Origin: Sinomonas terrae
GTDB lineage: Bacteria; Actinomycetota; Actinomycetes; Actinomycetales; Micrococcaceae
Direction of reading: 5' to 3'
Assembly: GCF_022539255.1 (NCBI RefSeq)
Contig: NZ_JAKZBV010000001.1
Coordinates: forward strand, 186,001-250,000
DNA length: 64,000 nucleotides
The notes beneath the pieces are model-generated. The model saw nothing but the letters and a program-made list of their open reading frames with translations. It ran no database searches and had not been told where the DNA came from. The translations under genes were made by a program, and so were the position numbers. Below are positions 8,620-16,679 of the stretch, in pieces. Every line of letters begins with the position of its first letter. Position 1 is the first letter of the stretch.

Positions 8620-9132
8620 ATGGATATCACCGAGGTCATCTTGAACGATCATCACGAGCAGCGCCGCATGTTCGGCATCCTCGAAGAGGTCTCCCCGGCC
8701 GACACTGAGGCGCTCGGATCAGTGTGGAAGCGCCTGCGCATCCTGCTGGAGGTGCACGCCGCCGCCGAGGAGAAGCTCTTCTACCCGCGACTGTTGAAGC
8801 TGCAGAAGGACCTCATCGCTCAGGAGTCGCCCGGCGAGGAGACCGAGGATGCCGTTCACGATCACAACGAGATCCGCGACGCGATCGCCGCGGTCGAGGG
8901 CCACGAGGTGGGCTCGGTCGAATGGCTGCGCGCGGTAGCAGAGGTCAACGAAGTCAACGGCGATCACATGGCCGAGGAAGAGCGCCAGGGCTTGACCGAC
9001 TTCCGCCGCCACGTCGGTCTTGAAGAACGCCACACGATGGCCGTCGCGTTCGCGGCGTTCGAGGCCGAGCACGCAGGCGGTATCTCGGCACACGACGTGG
9101 ATCCGAAGCAATACCTGCGCGAGCACGGCTGA
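8620..9132 (+). CDS. Hemerythrin HHE domain protein
   Basis: A 170-residue soluble protein with the spacing of a hemerythrin-like four-helix bundle. Candidate di-iron ligands are NDHHEQRR (residues 9-16), HAAAEEKLFYP (about 46-56), HDHNEIRD (about 85-92) and DHMAEEERQGL (about 115-125). Such proteins bind O2, NO or iron, or act in redox stress sensing. The GGAGAGGG site before ATG 8620 supports the start. It is not clearly linked to its neighbours. The partner and exact ligand are unknown. Confidence 0.8.
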   Translation: MDITEVILNDHHEQRRMFGILEEVSPADTEALGSVWKRLRILLEVHAAAEEKLFYPRLLKLQKDLIAQESPGEETEDAVHDHNEIRDAIAAVEGHEVGSVEWLRAVAEVNEVNGDHMAEEERQGLTDFRRHVGLEERHTMAVAFAAFEAEHAGGISAHDVDPKQYLREHG

Positions 9133-9184
9133 GGGCAACATTTCCTAGGGGTGATTTTTGATTGGGACGGAGGGGAAGCGAACA

Positions 9185-9484
9185 ATGTCGGATTCGTCGA
9201 CTATCACTGATGATCTTTCCACGCCCGGGGAGATCCTTCTCGAGGAGTTCCTCGAGCCGTTCGGGGTGAGCCAATACGAGCTCGCAAAGCGCATCGGCGT
9301 CGATCAGTCGCGCATTTCGCGGATCATTCGTGGCAAGCAGGCCATCACCGCCGACACAGCTCTTCGCCTCAGCGTCTTCTTCGGCACGTCGCCACAGTTC
9401 TGGCTCCGACTGCAGGAAGGCTACGACCTCGCTCACGCCCGGGTCGACACGCCGCTCAGCGCTATCCAGCCGCTGAGTGCCTGA
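9185..9484 (+). CDS. HigA-family antitoxin / XRE regulator, no adjacent toxin
   Basis: The 99-residue protein has the HigA (VapI) pattern: PGEILLEEFLEPFGVS, then a helix-turn-helix (YELAKRIGVDQSRISRIIRG) and FFGTSPQFWLRLQEGYDL. HigA proteins neutralise the ribosome-dependent RNase HigB and repress the operon. ATG 9185 with a GGAGGGGAAG site is preferred over the in-frame ATG at 9158. No HigB-like gene is found on either side: hemerythrin upstream, MBL hydrolase downstream. It may be a solitary regulator. Confidence 0.85.
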   Translation: MSDSSTITDDLSTPGEILLEEFLEPFGVSQYELAKRIGVDQSRISRIIRGKQAITADTALRLSVFFGTSPQFWLRLQEGYDLAHARVDTPLSAIQPLSA

Positions 9485-9540
9485 CGCTCCACCTGGACGC
9501 AGGAATTAGTTGTAGGAGTTACGGTCGATAGCTGACTATC

Positions 9541-10278
9541 GTGGCCCTCGTGGAACTTGCTCCCAAGCTTCGCCGCATCGGCAACGACATCATCGCTTGC
9601 CACATCGTCGTCGGCGACGATGGCCTAACGGTCATCGACACCGGTCTTCCAGGGCACTACCGCGACCTCGTGCGCGAGCTGCAGGAACTCGGCCGACCGC
9701 CCACCGACATCAAAGGGATCGTGCTCACGCACGGCGACAGCGACCATATCGGTTTTGCCGAGCGCCTGCGCAGCGAGCTCGGAATCCCGGTCTACGTCGG
9801 CGCTGAGGATGCGGAGCGCGCGAAGGGGGCCAAGCCCCCGGCGACGCCGAAGGACCCCCGGCGGATCGGCGCCGTCGTCCGCTTCTTCGCCTACGCAATC
9901 GCCAAGGGTGGATTCCGCACACGGCCGCTGCGTGAGGTCATCGCTGTTCACGACGGTGACGTGCTGCCTTTGCCGGGTTCGCCGCGTGTCATCGCGATGC
10001 CTGGCCACTCGCCGGGCAGCATCGCGGTCCACGTGCCTTCTGTGCAAGCGGTCTTCGTCGGCGATGAACTCACCACGCGGCACGTGCTGACAGGCGCCGA
10101 GGGTCCGCAACCGGCACCCTTCACCGACGACCAGGCGGGATCTTCCGCATCGATCGAGAGGCTGTCCGGCTTGGACGTCGACTGGGTCATCCCCGGTCAC
10201 GGCGCCCCGTGGCGCGGCGGCACCTCCTCGCTCATCGCCGCTTACCGCTCCGCGGAGGGCCGACCGGCTGCCGGCTGA
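9541..10278 (+). CDS. MBL-fold metallohydrolase
   Basis: A 245-residue protein with the metallo-beta-lactamase fold. The metal-binding HxxxDH-type motif is seen as LTHGDSDHIG (about residues 61-70), a second His in MPGHSPGS (about 153-160), an Asp in VFVGDELTTRH (about 174-184) and a final His in VIPGHGAPW (about 218-226). It resembles broad-specificity glyoxalase II-like hydrolases; the substrate is unknown. The GTG start has no strong Shine-Dalgarno site. Its 3' end overlaps the convergent kinase gene by 47 bases. Confidence 0.85.
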   Translation: MALVELAPKLRRIGNDIIACHIVVGDDGLTVIDTGLPGHYRDLVRELQELGRPPTDIKGIVLTHGDSDHIGFAERLRSELGIPVYVGAEDAERAKGAKPPATPKDPRRIGAVVRFFAYAIAKGGFRTRPLREVIAVHDGDVLPLPGSPRVIAMPGHSPGSIAVHVPSVQAVFVGDELTTRHVLTGAEGPQPAPFTDDQAGSSASIERLSGLDVDWVIPGHGAPWRGGTSSLIAAYRSAEGRPAAG

Positions 10279-11104
10279 CCAAGGCGGCCGCCCACTCCTC
10301 AAGCCTGCTTCGCAGCAACCCGGGGCCAAGTTCGGTATGACCGATTCCAAGGTAGTTCGGCGCCCACTCTTCGACTCTCGGATAGGCGCTCGCGGCAGCC
10401 TGGAGGTCCCAACTCAGAAGGTCGGGAATTGTGGTTCCGGCCAATTGTTCATATTCGGCCGCAAACAGATCGGCCGCTGATGCGTCGCCCAAAAGGACGA
10501 GGTCCAATCGGCACCAGGCCACATCTACACCTCGAGGTGCATTGCGGGCGCCCGACCAATCCACGACGCCCGCGAGCTTTTCCCCGGACCATAAGGCATT
10601 TCCGCACCAGTAGTCGGAATGCGTCAGAACCCGGTCTCTGAGGTCGAGACCGTTCCAGGCGTCTCTGGCAGCCCTTGCCACCGGACTGTCACCCGATGGC
10701 GGCCCCTCGGGCGCAGGTCTCAGTCCGTTTCCCGAGAGGCGGTGGATTCGGACAAGGGTCGCCGCCATTTCGTGGGCGATGGCCGTCAGGGATAGCTGGG
10801 GATCGGGGTGGCCGCCTTCGACTCTTGTGGTGACGATGAACGGCCAACCCGAACGGGTCGAATGGCAAATATAGCGCGGCACCACATCGCCGAGAGCGTG
10901 AAGCCGATCAAGGATCTCCACTTCACGCAAGACGGTGGACGGTTCTTCGGGGAAGCAGCGGATCACGTAATCCGAGAGGCCGTCGCTGGCCAGAATGCTG
11001 GTCGCATGCGTCCCGCCTTCGAGGAAAGCCAGGAAAAGAAGCCTCTTCCCCAGCTCGGTGGAGGCCTCGGCAATTAGATGATTTACGAAGGAGCCAGTCA
11101 GCAT
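10232..11104 (-). CDS. Aminoglycoside phosphotransferase (APH)-like kinase
   Basis: A 290-residue protein with an APH/choline-kinase fold. The catalytic Brenner-type loop is THSDYWCGNALW (about residues 162-173) and the DFG-like metal site is VVDWSGARNAPRGVDVAW. The N-lobe is short, with ILASDGLSDYVIRCF holding a candidate nucleotide-binding region. Such genes phosphorylate hydroxyls of diverse small molecules; resistance cannot be claimed. GC and codon use look somewhat less biased than the flagellar genes. It converges on the MBL gene. Confidence 0.75.
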   Translation of the reverse strand: MLTGSFVNHLIAEASTELGKRLLFLAFLEGGTHATSILASDGLSDYVIRCFPEEPSTVLREVEILDRLHALGDVVPRYICHSTRSGWPFIVTTRVEGGHPDPQLSLTAIAHEMAATLVRIHRLSGNGLRPAPEGPPSGDSPVARAARDAWNGLDLRDRVLTHSDYWCGNALWSGEKLAGVVDWSGARNAPRGVDVAWCRLDLVLLGDASAADLFAAEYEQLAGTTIPDLLSWDLQAAASAYPRVEEWAPNYLGIGHTELGPGLLRSRLEEWAAALVSRQPVGPPRSGKRR

Positions 11105-11119
11105 CTCGGGCTGGGCCGC

Positions 11120-11527
11120 TCAGCTCTCTCCTGATTCGAAGCCGATGAGCCAGTGAAGGCCGAACCGGTCGAGAACCTGGCCGTCGGACGCACCCCAGGG
11201 GCGCTTCTGAAGGTCGTCCACAACCTGACCCGCGGCGGCGAGGCGCTCGAACCACCTGCGGAGGTCAGCCTCGCTGGAGGCGCCCAAGAGCGAGAGCATG
11301 AGGCCTTCCGTGCGGACGCCCGCCGAGCCGTCGTCGGCGTCGGCTCCGAAGAGGTCGACGACGCCCTTCAGGATGCCGTGGGCGACGCCATCGGGGGACC
11401 CGTCCGTGCGCCCGAGCTGGGAGCGCGTGTAGATGGTCAGCTCCCCGCCGAACACCTCCTGATAGAACGTGAGCGCCTCGCGGGCGTTGCCTTGGAACAG
11501 GAGATAAGGGGTCGGCGGGGTGGACAT
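11120..11527 (-). CDS. VOC family protein (PhnB/glyoxalase-like)
   Basis: A 135-residue vicinal-oxygen-chelate protein of the PhnB/3-demethylubiquinone methyltransferase-like subgroup. The pattern PYLLFQGNAREALTFYQEVFG at the start and WGASDGQVLDRFGLHWLI at the end is characteristic. It lies 15 bases upstream of the APH-like kinase on the same strand, so the two may be cotranscribed. The reaction is unknown; many family members are uncharacterised. Confidence 0.85.
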   Translation of the reverse strand: MSTPPTPYLLFQGNAREALTFYQEVFGGELTIYTRSQLGRTDGSPDGVAHGILKGVVDLFGADADDGSAGVRTEGLMLSLLGASSEADLRRWFERLAAAGQVVDDLQKRPWGASDGQVLDRFGLHWLIGFESGES

Positions 11528-11561
11528 GCGGTTCAGAATAGGCCCGGCAATGCGGCGGAGA

Positions 11562-12362
11562 CTAGTGCTCTTTCATCGGCTGGCCCTGGCGATACATCTG
11601 CCGAGGCTTGACCCCGGCCGCCTGCCCTCCGTCGATGGGGACAACGGCGCCGTTGATGTATGAGGCTTGCTCCGAGCACAGCCATACGACGAGTCTTGCG
11701 ACCTCGTCCGCCGTGCCGATTCGGCCCATAGGGCTGGCTAACCCGGCCATCCGTTGGGCCTCGTTGCCCGCCGCCTCGAGATGATGAGTGAGGATCGCCC
11801 CCGGAGCGACCGCGTTGACGCGTATTCCTTGACCGGCATAGTCGAGCGCGGCGACCTTGGTCAGACCGATGATCCCCGCCTTCGCGGCCACATAAGCGGC
11901 GAGGTTGGCCACCCCGTTGACACCGGCCAGCGAGGCCATGTTCACGATCGCTCCGCCACTGGACGCCAGCATCGCTGGGATCTGGAACTTCATTCCGAGA
12001 AGGTGCCCCTTACGTTCGTGGAGATTCCACGATCGAGTCTTCTGGCGCGATGTCCGCGAGGGGAGCTGGCATGGGCCCGTCGCTCGCGTTGTTGAAGGCA
12101 CAGTCAAGGCGCCCGAATTCCTCGACTGTACGGGAGACGACGTCGCTCATCGACTGCGGGTCCCCGACATCGGCGATGATGGCAGTCGCTGTTTTGCCAC
12201 GGGCCCTCATTTGTTCCGTGACGGCCTCCAAGGAGGACCTGCTGCGGGAAGCCACTGCAACCGACGCCCCAGCTTCGGAAAAGGCCAGCGCGGTCGCAGC
12301 CCAATTCCCTTGCTGGCTCCGACGACCAGCGCCACTTTCCCCGCCATATCGAAGCCAGTCAT
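11562..12362 (-). pseudogene. SDR-family oxidoreductase, broken by three one-base gaps
   Basis: Read in three frames this makes a full classical short-chain dehydrogenase: MAGKVALVVGASKGIG (cofactor site), DVGDPQSM, then LDCAFNNAS, the catalytic Ser and YVAAKAG, and the C-terminal PIDGGQAAG. The frame breaks near 12300, 12036 and 11998. Each break is repaired by adding one base to a short homopolymer (GGG to GGGG, T to TT, C to CC), restoring GIGAATALAF, EDFDRGISTNVRG and GTFLGMKF. The ATG overlaps the stop of the upstream membrane-protein gene (ATGA). It is either a recently decayed gene or a place with sequencing errors. Confidence 0.75.
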
Positions 12363-13150
12363 GATCCCTGCCCTGTTTGGTTCGGCCTTGTGCGGTTTGG
12401 CTCTGCGCGGTTCGGCACATCGTGCCGATTCTGCGGCAGGAGGAAACCGACGACGGCGAGCCAACCGAGGCCGGCAAATCGGACCACGGGCAGTAGGTAG
12501 GCGGCGCCCGGCACGAGCAGCGTGAAGAACGAGAGTTCGCCCAGGGCGGCGAGCACGAGCCCGGCCCATGCGAGCCACCGCGGCGTGAGCCGGAGGATGA
12601 GGGCGGGTACCGCGATCCCCGCGATCAGCAGCCCCAGCCCGGTGGCGAAGCCGACGCCACCTAAGGCGAAGGCGACGACCGCAACGAGGTGGACGACGGC
12701 GGCCGGCGCCTCCGCACCCGTCGCACCAAGGGCCCAGACGAGGAGTGCGGACACGGCAAGTGCGATCGAGGCGACGATTCCGCCCGCAAAGCCGATGCTC
12801 GGACCGGGCACGCGGATGCCGAGTCGGAGGAGGCGCGAATACAAGGTTGCCGCATAGATGGCGAGGGGAACAGACGCCCCGAAGGCAAGGAATCCGATGA
12901 GGGTTGCGGAGAACGCATGGTCCCCGAAGAAGCGTCCGACGACGTCCGACGGCGCCGATGGCGGCGGGTACGGGGCGGCAGAGACGACTCCTGGCGAGCT
13001 GACCGTCGGCGAGATGACCATCAGGAGAAGAGCTGCCGCGACCGAGAGGCAGAGCGCCACGACCGCGAGGATTCCAGCATTCGGCCCGTCCGGCCGGCGC
13101 CGCAGCCGTGGAGCCTCACGGCTGGGAAGGGAAGCGGAAAGATCGGTCAT
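12359..13150 (-). CDS. Multi-pass membrane protein of unknown function (DUF4386-like)
   Basis: A 263-residue protein with about six hydrophobic helices, beginning after a basic, Pro-rich N-terminus. Features such as VVGRFFGDHAFSATLIGFLAFG and LTPRWLAWAGLVLAALGELSF suggest a DUF4386-like integral membrane protein. ATG 13150 is chosen because a promoter-like pair places transcription at about that base. The last 17 residues (NRAEPNRTRPNQTGQGS) are low-complexity, encoded by decayed repeats of a GGTT-containing 8-11-mer. It is divergent to the MarR gene and coupled to the broken SDR gene. Confidence 0.7.
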   Translation of the reverse strand: MTDLSASLPSREAPRLRRRPDGPNAGILAVVALCLSVAAALLLMVISPTVSSPGVVSAAPYPPPSAPSDVVGRFFGDHAFSATLIGFLAFGASVPLAIYAATLYSRLLRLGIRVPGPSIGFAGGIVASIALAVSALLVWALGATGAEAPAAVVHLVAVVAFALGGVGFATGLGLLIAGIAVPALILRLTPRWLAWAGLVLAALGELSFFTLLVPGAAYLLPVVRFAGLGWLAVVGFLLPQNRHDVPNRAEPNRTRPNQTGQGS

Positions 13151-13204
13151 AGCCAAAATTATTCACTCGGTGAATCATGCAGTCAATGCTGTATTCTGAG
13201 GATA
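13148..13204. promoter_or_regulatory. Divergent marR / membrane-protein promoters with palindromic operator
   Basis: ATTCAC-TCG-GTGAAT at 13161-13175 is a perfect 6-bp inverted repeat. On the minus strand TTGACT-N17-AATAAT ends seven bases before the membrane-protein ATG, and the palindrome fills its spacer and touches the -10 box. On the plus strand TATTCT at 13192-13197 lies six bases before the marR ATG. This layout fits MarR repression of the divergent gene and possible leaderless transcripts. It is predicted from sequence only. Confidence 0.65.
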
Positions 13205-13704
13205 TGCCACGGGAAGCGATGCAACGGGAAGCTGGGCTCGGGAAGGGGCGGCCGGCCCGCATCGGATTCCTGCTCTCTCAGCTTGGTGCCCACGCGACCG
13301 AGCTCTTCGCGGCACAGACCAAGGAACTGGGCATCACCCCGTCGGAGGCCGGCGTCATCCGGATCATTGGCCGGTCTCCTGGTATCAGCCAGCGCGAACT
13401 CGCGGACATTCTCGGCTCGGTGCAGAGCCGGGTGGTAGCCCTCATCGACCGGCTCGAGGGCGCTGGGCTTGTCACGCGGACGCGCAGCTCGGCGGATCGC
13501 AGGGTCCAGGAGCTGCGGCTGACCGAGTCAGGGGCAGCCACGCTCAAGCTGTTGCGTCGCGCGGCGGAGGCGCAGGAGGCAGCGATCGTCGAGGGCCTGA
13601 CGCCGCAACAGGCCGACGAGCTCTTCGAGCTCCTGTCAGCGCTGGGTTCTCTGCGCGGCCTCGACTCCGAGATCCACCTCGGCTACCGCGACTCGGCCCG
13701 CTGA
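13204..13704 (+). CDS. MarR-family transcriptional regulator
   Basis: A 166-residue regulator with a winged helix: ITPSEAGVIRIIGRSPGIS, QRELADILGSVQSRVVALID (recognition region) and the wing VTRTRSSADRRVQELRLT. MarR proteins repress nearby genes and release DNA when a small ligand or oxidant is sensed. ATG 13204 is preferred to ATG 13177 because GAGGAT and a -10-like box precede it. It lies head-to-head with the membrane protein/SDR pair, the likely target. Confidence 0.88.
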   Translation: MPREAMQREAGLGKGRPARIGFLLSQLGAHATELFAAQTKELGITPSEAGVIRIIGRSPGISQRELADILGSVQSRVVALIDRLEGAGLVTRTRSSADRRVQELRLTESGAATLKLLRRAAEAQEAAIVEGLTPQQADELFELLSALGSLRGLDSEIHLGYRDSAR

Positions 13705-13722
13705 AAAGATCGCGCCTGAGGC

Positions 13723-14145
13723 CTACTTCTTCCGGCTCTCCGCCGTCTTCTTGTCGTTGGCCTTCTGCAGCGCGTCGACGAGTTCGTCCTTCGACATGTT
13801 GGAGCGGCCCGGAACATCGAGTTTCTGGGCGAGCTCATAGAGGTGCTTCTTGGAGGCGTTCGCGTCCACCCCTCCTGCTGTGGGACGGGACGTCTTCTTT
13901 CCGCCCTCGGCCTGTGCGTCCGAAGGACCGTTGCCTTCCTTGGGTTCCCAGTGGTCGCCGACCTTCTCGTGCGTGTGCTTCAGGGCAGAGTACGCCACGC
14001 GGTGGGCGCGCTGCTCGTCGCCGTAAGTCTCCTCGGCCGAGTCATGCGCCTTCGCGAAAGTCTGTTGGGCCTTCCGGTCCGAACGCTGGAGCGTCGAGGG
14101 GAGTTCGCCCTTCTTCGCCTTCCCGCTCTTATCTGCCTTCGGCAT
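13723..14145 (-). CDS. ChaB-domain protein with C-terminal Rho-N-like domain
   Basis: A 140-residue basic, soluble protein. Residues about 13-65 match the ChaB family (ELPSTLQRSDRKAQQTFAKA, then YGDEQRAHRVAYSALKHTHEKVGDHW). Residues about 98-133 form a Rho-termination-factor-N/SAP-like helical unit (SKKHLYELAQKLDVPGRSNM, SKDELVDALQKAN). A GGAGG site precedes ATG 14145. The frame is open for another 77 codons upstream, but those residues look random. ChaB was named as a cation-transport regulator; its real role is uncertain. The Rho-N part suggests nucleic-acid binding. Confidence 0.8.
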   Translation of the reverse strand: MPKADKSGKAKKGELPSTLQRSDRKAQQTFAKAHDSAEETYGDEQRAHRVAYSALKHTHEKVGDHWEPKEGNGPSDAQAEGGKKTSRPTAGGVDANASKKHLYELAQKLDVPGRSNMSKDELVDALQKANDKKTAESRKK

Positions 14146-14260
14146 GCTTCCTCCGATCAGGGTTACTGTTCTGAGCTTGCCCTTCCACGCTAGGCCTCGG
14201 CCTCTCTGAGAGGCAACCGTTTGCATTCTCGGGTTGCGCGTCTGCATGTTCATCCGGCCA

Positions 14261-14289
14261 TTGCCGTCGCCACAGTGGAGGCTTACATT
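14261..14289 (+). promoter_or_regulatory. Candidate sigma-70-type promoter of the hydrogenase operon
   Basis: TTGCCG (14261-14266), a 17-base spacer and TACATT (14284-14289) lie 22 bases before the hypA ATG. It is the best match in the 165-base gap upstream of hypA, from which hypA, hypB and the hydrogenase genes could all be read. Confidence 0.45.
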
Positions 14290-14310
14290 GAGGCACGAGG
14301 CGGCGAGGCC

Positions 14311-14640
14311 ATGCATGAGCTTTCCATTACCCAGAGCCTTATTGGCGCTGTCATTGAACGAGTCGGCGACCGGCAAGTGACGGGCGTCAATCTTTGCATC
14401 GGGCGCCTGTCGGGTGTCCTTCCCGATGCAGTTCGGTTCTGTTTCGAGGTGGTCAGCGAAGGGACCTGTTTGGCGGGTGCGGCTCTCAACATCGATGAGC
14501 CGAAAGGCAGTGGGCGCTGCCGTGACTGCGGGACTGAATTCGCCCTCGAAGACGCCATTCTGCTCTGCCCCTGCGGAAGTGCTGACGTATTCGTGACCGG
14601 AGGCCGCGAGCTGACGGTGACATCAGTGGAAGTGATCTGA
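14311..14640 (+). CDS. hypA: Hydrogenase nickel-insertion protein HypA
   Basis: HypA, with HypB, delivers nickel to the [NiFe]-hydrogenase large subunit. The 109-residue protein begins MHELSITQSLI, where the N-terminal amine and His2 bind nickel. It has a zinc site built from CRDC (about residues 71-74) and CPC (about 89-91); the second pair is one residue shorter than the usual CxxC. ATG 14311 is chosen because the family begins here; the frame is open upstream to 14221. hypB starts two bases after its stop. Confidence 0.94.
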   Translation: MHELSITQSLIGAVIERVGDRQVTGVNLCIGRLSGVLPDAVRFCFEVVSEGTCLAGAALNIDEPKGSGRCRDCGTEFALEDAILLCPCGSADVFVTGGRELTVTSVEVI

Positions 14641-14642
14641 AG

Positions 14643-15527
14643 ATGTGTTCAACGTGCGGTTGCAGCGACGATGCGGGAACCCGGATTTCACGAATCGATC
14701 TGGATACGAGCATTGGCTCAGAAGCGGGCGGACTTCCCCACCTGCACGACCATGAGCACCTGCACAACCATGAGCATCACGATCACGAGCATCACGAGCA
14801 TCACGAGCATCACGACCACGCGGCCGAAAGCACGACGATCTCACTCGAGCAGAGCCTCCTGGCACGCAACGATCTCGAGGCGGCGCGGAATCGGGGATGG
14901 CTCGAGGGGCGGAAGATCTTCGCACTCAACCTCATGAGCTCTCCGGGGGCCGGGAAGACGACCCTCTTGGTCCGCACCATTAACGAGATGGCCGGGCACT
15001 TCGAGAGTTTCGTGATCGAGGGCGATCAGGAAACCACATTTGACGCGGAACGGATCAGGGCCACCGGCAGCACCGTCGTGCAGGTCAACACCGGAGCTGG
15101 GTGCCACTTGGACGCATCGATGGTCCACCGTGCGCTCGATTCGCTCGACCCATCGCCCCGCTCCACCGTCTTCATCGAGAACGTGGGGAACCTCGTGTGC
15201 CCGGCGCTTTTCGATCTCGGGGAGGCCGCGAAGGTTGTGATTGTGTCCGTGACGGAAGGAGACGACAAGCCCGAGAAATACCCGCACATGTTCCTTGCCG
15301 CAGACCTGCTGATCGTCAACAAGGCCGATCTGCTGCCCTACGTTGAGTTCGACGTCGAACGGTTCCTTGAGCGGGCCCGGCGCCTGAATCCCCACGTCGA
15401 AGCCATAGTGGTGTCAGCTACGACAGGCGAAGGCCTGACGAGCTGGTTCGACTGGCTGACGCAGAAATCCGGCGCGTCTGGAGAAAACGCAGCCGCCGGG
15501 ATTCCCGAGCACAGCGTCCACGCCTGA
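14643..15527 (+). CDS. hypB: Hydrogenase nickel-incorporation GTPase HypB
   Basis: HypB is the GTPase that stores and passes nickel during hydrogenase maturation. The 294-residue protein starts with the high-affinity nickel motif CSTCGC (residues 2-7 are C-S-T-C-G-C). A histidine-rich stretch, about residues 33-60, made of repeated His-Glu/His-Asp units, follows. The G domain has P-loop SSPGAGKTTL, EGDQETTFDAERI and the NKAD base-recognition motif (LLIVNKADLLPY). Repeats of CATCACGAG encode the His tract. It is the second gene of the hydrogenase operon. Confidence 0.95.
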   Translation: MCSTCGCSDDAGTRISRIDLDTSIGSEAGGLPHLHDHEHLHNHEHHDHEHHEHHEHHDHAAESTTISLEQSLLARNDLEAARNRGWLEGRKIFALNLMSSPGAGKTTLLVRTINEMAGHFESFVIEGDQETTFDAERIRATGSTVVQVNTGAGCHLDASMVHRALDSLDPSPRSTVFIENVGNLVCPALFDLGEAAKVVIVSVTEGDDKPEKYPHMFLAADLLIVNKADLLPYVEFDVERFLERARRLNPHVEAIVVSATTGEGLTSWFDWLTQKSGASGENAAAGIPEHSVHA

Positions 15528-15602
15528 AGACGAGCGGAATTTCCACACAGGATTCCCTCGGCGGGCGGCCATGGCCCTTTGGTGGGCTCTAAGGAGGCAG
15601 TG

Positions 15603-16658
<1,056 letters not shown>

Positions 16659-16679
16659 CCCACTGAGAGAGGCAGAGCA

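Noticed and set aside
10232..11104. Antibiotic-resistance gene
   Set aside because: The APH fold is clear, but the family is broad and the sequence shows no close match to a known resistance enzyme that I can recall.
14146..14376. N-terminal extension of the ChaB-like protein
   Set aside because: ATG 14145 has a strong GGAGG site and family similarity begins after it; the upstream residues look random and would cover the hydrogenase promoter.
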